Shown here: piece by piece, positions 46,255-58,015 of the stretch
Layout: every line of letters begins with the position of its first letter
How positions within the stretch are numbered: position 1 is the stretch's first letter
Assembly: GCF_026914185.1 (NCBI RefSeq)
Contig: NC_070568.1
Span: 2,252,001 to 2,316,000 of the forward strand
Direction: 5' to 3'
Source of the DNA: Puccinia triticina
Taxonomy: Eukaryota > Basidiomycota > Pucciniomycetes > Pucciniales > Pucciniaceae
Length of the DNA stretch: 64,000 nucleotides
Made by a program: the position numbers and the translations under genes
The notes under the pieces: generated by a model
The model's input: the letters and a program-made list of their open reading frames with translations, nothing else
Databases searched by the model: none
What the model was told of the DNA's origin: nothing

Positions 46255-47649
46255 ATGTCCTTTCCCCCTCGTCACGCTTCTGGAATCTTTGTTCGGCCTT
46301 TCTCGAAATATTGTTTACTTGAGCAAGTTGTAGGTCTCTTTTAGTATCCACATCTTCCTCGCTTGGCATCATCATCGGGCTAATTCCTCTGTGACTTTCC
46401 TTCAGTATCAGTCTCTGTTCTTCCTCATCATGGCCAACTAGTCAAGTATCTCAATGGGAACATCGAGGTAAAGCATTGGCTGGTATTGAAATCTCTCGGG
46501 ATGAATTCCATACTGAATCATTTCTCTTTTCCCGAAATCTTGTTTCAGACGGCGGCGGTCTCTCTACTCTCTCAAACTTTTTTCTGACTTTTAAACTGGT
46601 CTTTGTATCTTTAGTTGTCCTTATTTTCGGGTGTTTCTCAAATCCAATGCCTTTGATTTGTGACCTTCTCAAACTGCGAAAGCCCTTCCTCAGAGTACTT
46701 CTTGAATTGTTTTTGGCCTTCAGGAACAAACCTGGGATACTCAAGCAATCCTAACTTTTCTTATCCTCATAGTCACCGAATGCATATATCTATATTCCAA
46801 GTTTTACAATCGTGCATGGTGTATTTTCCGAAAGAGAGAAAGAAATCACAATTTACCCTTGCTTAATGTTATTTGGGGAACACGAGCTGCCTCTGTTTCC
46901 TGGTCTTCGAGCAGAGTGCAAGCTCTTCCGAAGTGCCCGGGATTGCCTTAAGAGACAAAGACAAATGTAGTGGCTCGCAAAATGTCCAGAAACAACAATA
47001 TATATAAGGCCTACCGCTGTCAACCAGCGTCACCTCGCTCCCATGTTGTGATTCTTTTCCAGTTTCTGCTCGGGGGTATTCACTCATCGAGCCCGATAGA
47101 AAACTGTATTTTACCTCCCCTTGGATAATATAGTTAGCCCTATTGCATGACTTCTGCCCCCTTCCCCTAGTGTAATCCTGTTTTGCTTTTTCCTCGGGGG
47201 TATTAACCAATTGAGCTCGATAGAAAAATTGATTTTACTTACCCTCCCTAGGTTGACCCGTACACAGTTGAGAAGTCTGAGGCAGGTTGAGCTCGATAGT
47301 TCTGAGGGTTTGAGGTCTCGGTGGATGTGTCCGTCAGGCCACCTTAGCCCTATAGCTTCCCGAAAGGAGGCATATCTGATTCTTATTATTTGCCGGGAAC
47401 GGGAAAAAGCATGCTGAGTGTGTAGTTTACATGTACAGCAAAGTCGCGATGCGGTTTAGTATTCCGTGCGAGTGCTTTGATGAAAACACGTCGCGCGCGC
47501 CCCCTTTGAGATCACGCGGTCACGCCCCAATGCGTGCGCAGCGCAAGACGCCGAGCCCACCTGCACCGGTCTATAAAAGACCAACCACCAAGACCGCACT
47601 ACCTACCTCCAACCATCACCTCGCCCTCCTCTTCACCCATAAAAAAAGA

Positions 47650-47846
47650 ATGCCTCCCCCACAAGTTGTCGTCTGCACCAACCACGGCAAGGAGATTGGT
47701 GGCGGCAACCACTACTGCATTATCTGCCGCACCCCCGCTCCCGCCACCCCTCCCGGTAAGTTGAACAAACCCTCTTCGCACGATCCGATCACTTCTGAAA
47801 CCGACTGACCAGTGATTCAACCTCTGTTCTAATCTTCCCAGCCTGA
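47650..47846 (+). CDS. Gene C2: small CxxC peptide, long CTNH class (36 aa)
   Basis: Exons 47650-47755 and 47842-47846; TATA box 47572-47579. Matches A2 and B2. A spacer substitution (CCCCCTTCCCC for CCCCCCTCCCC) lies upstream near 47160. Confidence 0.78.
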
Positions 47847-48742
47847 ATTTCCCTTCTCGTTAACTTCTAGGCTCCTGCAATCTTGCTTTCGGCTTTCTGG
47901 AACTCCTTTTTGTTTTTCCTGAGAAAAGTGTAGGTGTGTCTCTTCCAGGATCCACATCGAAATCAGCCTTGTATTTGTTCCTTTGTCCTGACTTGATTTT
48001 CCACAAATTTCAGTGCGTGTACATATCATAGTCAGTTCAAATCACCCCCGAACAGCCAAGTATCTCAATGCGAACATCGAGGTGAGGTATTGGATACTAT
48101 TGAAATCTCTCGGGTTGGATTCCACACTGAATCCCTCTCCTTTCCCTGACAATTTGTGATATACTTCAGACGGCGGTGGCCTCTCCACTATCCCAATTGT
48201 TTCTCTGCTTTTCCACCATGTCTTTGTATCTTTAGTTTTCCCTGTTTTCCGGCCTTTCTGAAATTCAAAGCCTTCAATTTTTTTCCTTCTCAAAGTGGGA
48301 AAGCCCATTTACATTCCGTCTCAAAGCACTCGTCGGATACTCAAGCAATTCTTCATTGTATGTATACTTAGTGGTGAAATGTTGTTGGCCACTTCCAACG
48401 CCTTGATCCTACATGATCATGTTTTCATACTGCCAAATAGTGGGCTTGTTGCCTACGTTTAACTTTCACCTCGGCATATTCGCCACCGATAAATGCCACT
48501 CGTCCAACAAGGCAAGCTGAGTAGGATTCTGAGGTGGCTAGCGAAATGGCTGCGTTGTTTTAATATTCCGTCAGAGTGCTTTCGCGGGTCCCCATTGTGA
48601 TCACGCGGCGGTCGCTTGGACGAGGGTCTTGGCAGCTTGCGCAGCGCAAAGCACGGAGCCCACGTTCGGCGGTCTATAAAGAACGCACCACCAAGACCGG
48701 ACTACCTAGCTCCAACACTCCTCCCTACCCACTCAAAAAAAG

Positions 48743-48939
48743 ATGCCTCCTCCACAAGTTGTTGTCGTCAAGAACGAGGGTGGCAAGGAGATTGGAGGCG
48801 GCAACCACTACTGCATCATCTGCCGCGCCCCTGCTTCACCTACCCCTTCAGGTAAGCACCCCAAGTCCTCTGCATCACATTCCTCTCGCAGAATCCCTCG
48901 GCGGACTCGGCTTCTGATTTCACTCTATTCCCAGCCTGA
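48743..48939 (+). CDS. Gene C3: small CxxC peptide, KNEG class (37 aa)
   Basis: Exons 48743-48851 and 48935-48939; TATAAAGA 48675-48682. Matches A3. One change just after the stop (CTACTTTT for CTGCTTTT). Confidence 0.78.
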
Positions 48940-49767
48940 AAACCTTTTCTACTTTTCTTGATCTGATGGTCGGGCGCCTGGAAGTCTCCCCACCATACTC
49001 TTCCTCATGCCGTAGGTTCCTTTCAATGTATATTCATCTGGTCTCATTTGCACTGAACTCCCCAGACATTTCTGGTTGCCCTTAGCTCGCCCCTCACGTT
49101 TTCTCCGAAAAAACAAAAAAAAAAGCCCTGTTGATCACAGCAGAAAAATCAAGTCGACATATCTACACAACCATGTAAGACTTGCTATCCTCCCAACATT
49201 GCTTGGCTATTGGGCTGATCTCTTGATCGTTCTCTCCCTTTCGGCCCTCTCGGTACATAGGATCCCCTCCTTTCTGATTTATCTATCTCTTGTTTTTATC
49301 ACCATCTGTTGTAACTTTACCTTTTCGATCCTCAGAGTCGCGGAAGTCTGAGCTTTGTAAAGCTTGATTTATTTGAATGTATGAGGTCGGGTTGGATGTG
49401 GCCGCAAGACCTGGCTAGCCTTATGACTTCCGAACCCCTGCCCTAATATAATCCTGATCGGCTTTTTGGTCGGGGGTATGAACCAATCGAGCTCTAGGGA
49501 AAACTAGAGTTTAAGCTCACTAGGTTGAACCAGAAACACACACAGCTGAGAATTCTGGGGCGAGTTGAGTTCGGTGAGGTCCAGTGGATGTGGCCGTCAG
49601 ACCACCTGAGGCCTCTCACTTCCCCGACAGGAGGAATACTCTTTACTGCCAGGCAAGGGCCGGATGAGTGTCTCTAGTTTCTTAGAAGGCTTACAGCGTA
49701 GTCGCGACGTGGGTTAGGATTCCGTCCGAGTGTCCGCGCGCCCCTTTTGAGATTGAGATCACGCGGT

Positions 49768-50249
49768 CCAAGCCGTCTCCGTTCGTCCGTCGTCTGCACA
49801 CGTTTCCGGGAAAATCCTCCTGGCTGTCTTAGTATCCAGGAAGATTATTCCCGTAGACTCTTGTGGTCCCTACCTGCCGGTAGGTTTTCACCAGAATCAG
49901 TGTTCGGGTCTCGGCGGAGAGAATTTGAGTTCACCTGGCTGTCTCGGCCTCTGGAGTGCCTCGACCCGGTAGGGTGGAGCCTCTTGGCGAGTCCCAGTAG
50001 ATCAAAGACTCTCCTCCTGAAGCAGAGAGGAAAGCGTAGGAGAGGCTGCCGTGGCAGGTGTGGAGAAGGGGTTTGGGTTACACCCTCAACTCAGGGAGAA
50101 GCCTGAGCCTACACGAACCCCCACACTTCGACCTACACTTACCGACCCGAAACACTGGACTAATATCTTACTCAAGGCATATGCTAAAGCCGGTACATAA
50201 ACCGCGTCGAAGGCGGCTGCGCCTGGGCTATGTGAAGAACATTAATGGG
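49768..50249. other. 3' end region of the DIRS-like element
   Basis: GC-rich, no convincing frame on the minus strand where a tyrosine recombinase would be expected. The plus-strand open frame 49747-50106 crosses the insertion junction and is spurious. Confidence 0.4.
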
Positions 50250-51935
50250 CTATATGGCGAAGATTACCTGCGACAGAAAACCTCTCAAATCTTCCGGCAG
50301 TTCAGCGATCAATTGATACTTGACGTCCTGCCCCGAGCGAATGCCCCTAGATAAAGCGTCGGCTTTGTTATCCTTCGAGGTTACGCGCCTGGCGACCAAG
50401 TCCACGCCTTCTTCAATTAGTATGTTCTGGATCAACCTCCATTCATTGTTCGCGTCGACATCTCTCGTCTTCTTGTTGTTGATACCGTTTTCGGTGGTCG
50501 TATTGTCTGTCCAGACTACCAACGATTTGCCCCGCTGGTCCCGGAGTTTTAGTACCATCAGGAGACCAAGGCGTACCGCGACTGTTTCTAGATATGATAT
50601 TCGCGCCTTCTTGCCCCTGGGCTCGTGGAGCCTGAATTGTGCCCAGGATTTGCCGACCAATACACCAATTCCAAAGGAGGTTGAAGCGTCGCCTACCCAC
50701 CCTATATCAATGGGTGGCCCATAGTTGATTATCCGAGTGTGTTCAAAGTTCTGTAAAGTCGATTTCCAAACTTCAAGGTCGAGCAGGACATCCGCTGGGG
50801 TTTCGCGCAAGGCCTTACGGTATTGCCATGACATGAGCCACCGGTACAATGAGTTAAGGTGGCAACGCAGATGGGGGAGTATGTATGAGACGTGATTGAG
50901 GCGACCGACGAGTACCTCCACGTCCTCATAATCGAAACGTGAACCCTTCTCCAGATACGGCTGGATCTGGCTTAACCGCTTCTGAATCTTCTCATCCGGG
51001 AGGTGGACCGTTTTGTTGATCCCGTTCCACACGAAACCAATGAACTTTTGTTCTGCGCCAAAAGGAGAGTACTTTGTCGTATTCGTCAGGACTCCTAGAG
51101 CAGTCGATTTTCGGACTATATCTTCCATATCCACGTGAGTGTCTTTGACCTTGACGAACAAATTATCATCTACCCATCTGAATATTGTGACCAAATCAAA
51201 ATGACTCTTCATAATCAGTTTCCACGCATCTGCCGGTCGTCCAAAAGAACCGCACCCAGCGACTCCTCCAAAAGTAATCCGCGTGTCAATAAGAAAGTTC
51301 CCGTTGAAATCTTTTACCGACAAGTACCTCCATTGGGAGGGCATTGTGGGGATTTGTCTATACGCTTTTTCCCAGTCAAATAAAGCCAGTTCCAGAGGCC
51401 GAGGGTCTTCGGCAAAGAATTTTGAGACCCGATTGAAATCGTCCCACGTCGTTTCGAACCTTGATTTATCCACGAAGGAGTTCACCGACGGTACTGAGGG
51501 ATCGTTCTTTGGAAATGAAAAATTGTTTATCGGCCGGATCGCCCCGTCGCTGTTAACTACGGCCCCTAAAGGATTGGATCTGAAGAAAACAAAAAGTGCT
51601 ATCATCTGTTGCTGTGTGAATGGACCAAACATCCTGTTGGCCTTCAGCTCCTTTGCTATGGATTCTTCAATTTTCGGCCTCGCTTTCTCAGACGATGTGT
51701 GATTATCGGGAGTGTAGCATTCCAAAGAACCTAAACTATGCTCTGGAATTCCTTGGTCAAACCCGTACTTAAAACCAGTAAGCACATCGTCGTATTCCGG
51801 TAGTAAGCCATTCTCCACCAGCGCTTTCTCCCACATTGGTAAGTTCATCTCGCAATGAACGGATGTTGGCAGCAATGGCTTCTCAGCAGAATTCATGGCA
51901 TCAATATGATTGCCATACTGTGGAACACCGTTCAC
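50250..51935 (-). CDS. Reverse transcriptase-RNase H of the DIRS-like element
   Basis: A 561-codon open frame. It copies the element RNA into DNA and removes the RNA template. RT region about residues 95-330: motif A LALFDWEKAYRQI with the catalytic Asp near 187, the ITFGG segment near 220, and motif C RWVDDNLF with the Asp pair near 256-257. RNase H about 405-535: GWVGDAS (Asp 416), SYLE (Glu 450), VWTDN (Asp 477) and NKADALSRG (Asp 526), the usual D-E-D-D set, all intact. The listed 5' end is a GTG; the first ATG is at 51896. The frame stays open upstream to about 52010, so the true start may lie in an earlier exon or come from gag. It could still be functional, unlike gag. Confidence 0.82.
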   Translation of the reverse strand: MNGVPQYGNHIDAMNSAEKPLLPTSVHCEMNLPMWEKALVENGLLPEYDDVLTGFKYGFDQGIPEHSLGSLECYTPDNHTSSEKARPKIEESIAKELKANRMFGPFTQQQMIALFVFFRSNPLGAVVNSDGAIRPINNFSFPKNDPSVPSVNSFVDKSRFETTWDDFNRVSKFFAEDPRPLELALFDWEKAYRQIPTMPSQWRYLSVKDFNGNFLIDTRITFGGVAGCGSFGRPADAWKLIMKSHFDLVTIFRWVDDNLFVKVKDTHVDMEDIVRKSTALGVLTNTTKYSPFGAEQKFIGFVWNGINKTVHLPDEKIQKRLSQIQPYLEKGSRFDYEDVEVLVGRLNHVSYILPHLRCHLNSLYRWLMSWQYRKALRETPADVLLDLEVWKSTLQNFEHTRIINYGPPIDIGWVGDASTSFGIGVLVGKSWAQFRLHEPRGKKARISYLETVAVRLGLLMVLKLRDQRGKSLVVWTDNTTTENGINNKKTRDVDANNEWRLIQNILIEEGVDLVARRVTSKDNKADALSRGIRSGQDVKYQLIAELPEDLRGFLSQVIFAI

Positions 51936-52139
51936 GAAACTCGCATCAATCGACCAGCTTATTACAAAGGAACCACGCCAGTGAGAAACAAAAAGACAAA
52001 AACAAGGAAGTTAGGAATTCTATGTATGCGGAGAGCTTCGGAAACAAAGTTGAGAAATAAAATTCTTGAACAACGATTTATTAATCATGAACGAAATTGT
52101 GATTGAAGGCAAATACAAAATTAGCGAAACTGAAGCCCA

Positions 52140-53858
52140 CTAAGTTTCTTTGTCTTTCATCGAAGATGGATAATCCTTCTTTTTGAACGTTCTGGAAGGA
52201 CCCTGGTCTCTTCCATAACCACCGCGATCGCGATTATAACCCCCGCGATGACTGACCCCGGCTTCATTGCTCCTATGGTACTCCTGTTCTCCATACCCAT
52301 TGTCTCTGGGTCTTTTATTGTATCCCTCTTCAGAATAATGAAAATCATGATAATTTCCGTAATCCGAGTTGTGTCTGTCTTGAGACCATCTGCCCCCAGA
52401 TCCTCAACCACAATAGCCTCCTCTGCCGCGCCCGGAGTTCGAATCGTGCCTTGATTGATCTTCACCGCTTTTCTGAGCCTTGACGCGCGGTTTCCCGGTG
52501 TTAGGATTGTAACCGAATTTCTCGCCTCCAATTGCATAAGGATTGTCAGTCTCGTCGTTTTCGCCCAGGGTCAGAGTGATACGCCAGGCTTCTCGTTTCA
52601 CGTCGTTACGATACATTGATATATCAACTGCTGAGATCGCCCCCGTGTCCGTCGTTACTTGATACGAGAAAGCGTTTTGTCTGACTATCATGTCGTATCT
52701 AAAAGCAGTCATGAACCCTTCTTCTCCTACAATTTTGTCGACGTTCTCCTTATGTAATAAAATCCATTCTGCAAATTCAGGGTAGCCATACAGATCTCTG
52801 AAGGTGATATAGAAGTTGCAATGATTTGTCGTCCACTTGCTAAAAGATTGCGACCATTCATTCGGATATTCGTATCCAATATAATTTCCGTCTTTCTCGT
52901 CACCTTTAGACCTTCGATTCGTATACCATTGGATTGCATCCCTTTGCCAATTCTTGTCGAAAATAGTCAAAGGAATAGGCCCTCTAAACTCTCTTATATT
53001 CTTGTCGAAATACGGCGTGAACCCAACATCAAAGTGTTTCGGAAGCGAACCTTTGATGAAGACAATCGAAGTTTTATCGCTCGGTCGTTTAGCAATGTTC
53101 AACGCCGGATTCACTGCATCACAAGAGCTGGATCTGAGTATATCTGGTTTATCTGGAGTGAGGCTAGAACCCATCTGCCCGTAAACCTTCAAAAAGAAGT
53201 CCGATGTAACTTTATCGCCTTTCTCAAATGCCTCAGTCGCTTTATCCCAAACTTCTTGTTTGATAGTCTTTGACGGCGGGGCTGGTATAACAGCTATCTC
53301 TTCCCCCGGATCCGCAGGTTTAGTCGCTCTAGTCACGGTAACTGCTTCTGGCTCAACTATTGCAGGTACGGTTGACAAGATCGCCTTGTATTTCGCCGCT
53401 GTACCGCTGATATCTCTCATAGGATTCGGTATTTCTGTTACACGTTCAAGGGTAATTGCCCAGTTAACATCACATCGAGCAAATTACGATTGAACAATTG
53501 CATATATGATTGCTTCTCAGCAACTTTGAGAGCGGAATACTAACCTTTGAAACTATCATCGCTATCGCTTTCATGAGTCGTTTCTTTTTCCTTCTGCGTA
53601 ATTTGGTCCCCTTGAGGGCCTGAAATACAACGAACACACTTAGCTAACCATCTACTTTGGTTGCTTTGAAGCTAACCAGCTACTTTGGTTGCTTTGATTC
53701 AAAATGAAGAACTAACGACTTAAGTTCTCCAGTTGGTCTGTCGACCCTTCAACTCCCCTCGCTTCTGCCTCTTCCGTACTTTGACCTTGCATCGTGATCT
53801 GACTATCTGCCGCCTTGTTCAGTCTCTTATCCGCCCGTTTAACCATTTCTTCTACCAT
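52140..53858 (-). pseudogene. Gag-like gene of the DIRS-like element, one nonsense codon
   Basis: A three-exon model fits in phase: 53858-53720 (start ATG, charged peptide), 53619-53545 (acidic, ESDSDDSFK), and 53434-52140. The main exon has a Pro/Glu/Val-rich start, a globular middle with several Trp/Tyr, and a C-terminus rich in Gly, Arg, Tyr and Asp (RGG-type, likely nucleic-acid binding). A TGA at 52406-52404 interrupts this tail; about 87 codons of the same frame follow to a TAG at 52142-52140 and keep the RGG composition. The codon is probably a mutated CGA or TGG. Intron borders are GT-AG; the first donor (A/GTCGTT) is weak. Confidence 0.6.
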
Positions 53859-54180
53859 GGCCTTGATGAATGAAACCTTGCGTTGAGATCGAAAGCTTGC
53901 GTCGTTGTTGAGGTTGCGATAGCTTGAGGTGGCGATGTCGACTTGACCGATAAGTGAAAACTACTGAAAAAGCACTTCGGCGATGAGCCGCGGAGAGACC
54001 ACGAAGAGTGAGCGGGATGAGTGGTGTCGTGGGACAAGAGGAACTCCTGGCTATACTTGCGGGGGAAGTATGCGAGGAGAGAGCACGGGCCCGGTCACAA
54101 ACCTGAATGCCTGTGGGTGCGCTCTGAACCTCTTGGCCCTGCCTGGGCTACCTCACTCGCTGACCTCAGGAAAAAAAACA

Positions 54181-54383
54181 ATGCCTCCCAAAGTTACTGT
54201 TGTCTGCACCAACCAGGGCAAGGAGATCGGTGGCGGCAACCACTACTGCATCATCTGCCGCGCCCCCGCTCCCCCCACCCCTGCCGGTAAGTGAAAAGAA
54301 TCCTCTTTGCACAATCCGACTCCCGAAGAGCGACTCGACTGACCCAAATTTCCATTTTGACTCTGATCATGTTCCTAGCCTGA
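54181..54383 (+). CDS. Gene C4/5: chimeric small CxxC peptide, CTNQ start (36 aa)
   Basis: Exons 54181-54286 and 54379-54383. The leader and first part of the exon (MPPKVTVVCTNQG, codon ATC in KEI) come from gene 4; the tail (APAPPTPAA), intron and flank come from gene 5. The switch lies in about 45 identical bases (54228-54270). Fusion deleted one array period and restored the normal exon phase that gene 4 lacks. The gene has no TATA box: sequence up to 54159 is retroelement, so it is probably silent or driven by the element. Confidence 0.75.
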
Positions 54384-55257
54384 ATTTCCTTTCCCCCTCG
54401 TCACGCTTCTGGACTCTTTCTTCGGCCTTTCCCGAAATATTGTTGACTTGAGCATGTTGTAGGTCTCTTTCAATATCCACATCTTCCTCGCTTGGAATCA
54501 TCATCGGGCTAATTCCTCTGTGACTTTCCTTCAGTATCAGTCTCTGCTCTTCCTCATCATGGCCAGCTAGTCAAGTATCTCAATGGGAACATCGAGGTAA
54601 AGCATTGGCTGGTATTGAAATCTCTCGGGATGAATTCCATACTGAATCATTTCTCTTTTCCCGAAATCTTGTTTCAGACGGCGGCGGTCTCTCTACTCTC
54701 TCAAACTTTTTTCTGACTTTTAAACTGGTCTTTGTATCTTTAGTTGTCCTTATTTTCGGGTGTTTCTGAAATCCAATGCCTTTGATTTGTGACCTTCTCA
54801 AACTGCGAAAGCCCTTCCTCAGAGTACTTCTTGAATTGTTTTTGGCCTTCAGGAACAAACCTGGGATACTCAAGCAATCCTTCATTGCATCCTTGCCGTT
54901 AAAAGGTTGTTATCACCTTGATCCTACATACCTGGATTATGCTCTCAGACCGCCAAATAGTGGGTGCGTCTCACCGCAAAAGTATCGGCCACAGATGAGA
55001 GCCACTCGTCAAGCATTAAGGCAAGCGGAGTAGGCTTCTCAGGTGGCTTCCGGCATGACTATGCAGTTTAGTATGCCGTCCGAGTGCTTTCGGGCGTCCC
55101 CTCTCGCCCGTCCTCCTTTGTCATCACGCGGCGGTCAGAGGGTCTTGGCACCTTGCGCAGCGCAAAGCACTGAGCCCACCTTTGCCGCTCTACAAAAGAC
55201 GCACTACCAAGACCAGACTACCTACCTCCAACCTTCCTGCTTACCCACTAAAAACAG

Positions 55258-55458
55258 ATGCCTCCTCCACAAGTTATCGTCGTCAAGAACGAGGGTGGCA
55301 AGGAGATTGGAGGCGGCAACCACTACTGCATCATCTGCCGCGCCCCCGCTCCACCTACCCCTCCAAGTAAGCACCCCAAATCCTCTTCATCGCATTACTC
55401 GCTAGCTTAGATCCCCTCGACAGGCTCATCTTCTGCTTTCCCACCATTCCCAGCCTGA
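55258..55458 (+). CDS. Gene C6: small CxxC peptide, KNEG class (37 aa)
   Basis: Exons 55258-55366 and 55454-55458; TACAAAAG 55191-55198. Matches A6. It is the last array gene seen in copy C, because the following unit (gene 7) is deleted. Confidence 0.76.
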
Positions 55459-55685
55459 ACCCCTCTCCTGGTCTTATTTATATGATGCTTTGGCGCCTGG
55501 AAGTCTCCCCATCGTACTCCTCCTCGCGGCGTAGGTTCGCTTCAATGAATAATCATCTGGTATTATTTGTACTAACTCCTTAAATATTTTTGGTCGCCCT
55601 TAGTTCTCCCTCCTACCCATTCGCACAAACAACACTCCGGTCAGTTGATCACCGCAGAATGATCAAGCTGACAGATCTGCGCAAC

Positions 55686-55700
55686 AATGTTCTCAAGTGG
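55686..55700. other. Deletion junction replacing gene 7
   Basis: Sequence matching A up to 7512 joins sequence matching A from about 9082, with a few non-matching bases (TCTC). About 1.57 kb, including gene 7 and the minisatellite, is missing. Confidence 0.8.
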
Positions 55701-56288
55701 AAAATCAAGGTGGGGATTGGATACTATTGAAATACTTTCAGTTGAATTGTACACTGATATTCTCCCTCTCTTCCTAACACTTTGCGATATACCTCAGACG
55801 GCGGCGGTATCTCCACTCTTCCTTTTTTGTTTTCCTGCTTTGCAGCTATATTTCTATTTATTTCTTTTTTTTTTTTTTTTTGTTGTAGCCATTTTTGAAA
55901 TTGAATGCCTCTTGCCTTACTCAAGCTTTGAAAAAAGAAAAAAAAATCCATGATAACCTTGTGAACAAATGATGAACACTTTGACTGATCAACCCTCCCT
56001 CTTGCGGGTTATAAGGAGACTGAACTGCAGTCTTGTCTCTTTTCAACGGGCTAAGATAAGAAAACAGTGTCACTTCTCCAGTAACGCAAGCTGAGTAAAC
56101 GGGACATTTGCAGGTAGATAAGGTTGAGAACCAACCAACATGTTTTTCCAGCAATGCAAGATGAACATTTGCAAGGAAATAGGTTTGCACCTGATTGCTC
56201 CCAATTTTCCAGGGCCAGGTGGATATGGCTGTCCCACCTTTTTCCCAAAACTAGAATTGGGAATTATCCAGTTTTTTTTTTTTATACA

Positions 56289-56321
56289 CTAGAGGCCAAG
56301 GCAGCTGCGCCGCTGCAGGGT
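56289..56321 (-). mobile_element. Helitron-like 3' terminus (copy C of 9678)
   Basis: Same structure. The T tract before it is the point where the array sequence ends. Confidence 0.55.
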
Positions 56322-57159
56322 ACAACACCCTGAAGACCAGGAACCATTTTTTTATACATGTACAACAAAACATGTTTAACTATATACATGCAACATTCTA
56401 GGTTCAGGTTTAATAAATACCACTATTTGGCATCCACCAATGTGCTGCAGAGGGTGAAAAAGGAAACCCCTGTACTGCCAGTTCAACAGGACTCAAGGCT
56501 TGGTGAAAGCCAAGTTTAGCTCTCAGGATACCACCCATGTGGTGGATGCCACATCAGCTTGGGAGCTAACAATGGCTCACTGTTAGCACTGCATCCAGAA
56601 AGCTCCTGCGGTGAAGTTTCTCTCAGGTTTGATTCCTGACTTAAAAGTTAAAAGATGGGTGAGAATGAAATCACTGTGTAACTACTGTATGGACTAAACA
56701 CATGTCACAGATTGCACACTCATGTTTTGAGAGGCTGGAGATCCAAGCTCCTTCCTCATCCCAAAATCTACCATATTTGATCCAGAACCCCCAGAACCCC
56801 AGACCCCAGGTTGTCTCTTCCTCTCCACAGACCAGAACTTATTATGTACATATCCAGGTTTATTAAAGAGGCAGTTTTTACAAAATCCAAAAAAAATCCA
56901 GAACAAGGGTTCCCCCTGCAAAGTCACCACAACAACAATAATGGTTTCCTCAAGGTACAAATGTGAAAAAAAGTTGCAAAACAGTGACTTATCAACAAAT
57001 AGACAGGATAAATGTGAAGCACAAAATCTCTCTGTGAGTATATACAAATTTGATCTCAGAAGAAAAGGATAGAGAAAAAGGAAAGTGGTTCAGAATCTAC
57101 AATAATATTCTAAGTATTACATGTGTAAGATTCATGAATAATGTATCTTACATATATAA

Positions 57160-57191
57160 CTAGAGGCCAAAGCAGCTTTGCCGCTGCAGGG
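57160..57191 (-). mobile_element. Helitron-like 3' terminus (copy C of 10549)
   Basis: Same structure. Confidence 0.55.
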
Positions 57192-57608
57192 AAGAGCTCC
57201 CCCTCCCTTCCCCTCCAAGGCAACCACTCCTTTCTGCCATCTTCCTCATTCCCAAGAGCCCCATCCCACGCAGTTGCCTTCACTTGTCAGGTGTCTCCTA
57301 GTCCTGGGCCAGCTCATCAATCATTGCCAGGTGTCTCTTTGACTCTGTCAGCCGCCACAGATAGGCTATCAACACAAGACATGACAACAATAGCAAAAGC
57401 CCAAAATCTAGCAGGAAACATCACATCCCCAATTTCTCTGGTGCAAAGTCTTGCTGAAATCAGTTGGAGGTCAAGACAGATGATAAACAAATATGACCAA
57501 GTTCTTTGTCTAATACATTATCCAAGTCCACAATGTTTGTTTACGCGCTCCCAAGTCTTGGGTTGCTGTGGTGTAAGAGAAAACATCTCAACATAGTTAA
57601 GATGTGTA

Positions 57609-58015
57609 CAGTGGGTGCGCTATAGTTTTTGGTGCGGGGTGAAAACATGTAACAACCCAAGTTCACCCAAGTTTAACTGAGAGGCATATCACCCATGACC
57701 CAGCTCACCTCTCATCATTGGTCAGCAATCAACACCAGCAACACCCCCAATACCTCATGAAACCATTCCCAACTCCCTCCGCATACCCTCATGATTCTCT
57801 CATATTTTTTGAAAAAATATCCAGCAAGTCAAACATTTTCTGATAATTTCATCATGTTTTATCTTTTCTTCTACTTGCTGTGTAATTATAATGTCTTTTG
57901 CATCTTTTTCCTTGACCCCTTGAGCCCTCCTGAGAAATAAAATGGAGCTTTAAAAGTCCTCCTTGTCCCTCAAAAATTAAAAAATGGTGCGCCAAAAATT
58001 ATAGCGCACCCACTG
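57609..58015. mobile_element. TA-flanked MITE (copy C)
   Basis: Same 407-bp element as in A and B. Confidence 0.8.

Larger units (their letters stand above)
49768..54159 (-). mobile_element. DIRS-like retrotransposon interrupting the array
   Basis: Foreign 4392-bp segment that replaces 177 bp of the gene-4 unit (equivalent to A 4633-4809, including its TATA box). On the minus strand it carries a gag-like gene (53858-52140), then RT-RNase H (51935-50250). No integrase or protease was seen. The RT/RNase H style resembles DIRS/Ngaro tyrosine-recombinase elements, but no recombinase frame is present; only about 480 bp remain after the RT gene. I found no target duplication and no clear terminal repeats, so the element is probably truncated or was trimmed by recombination. 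Confidence 0.75.
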
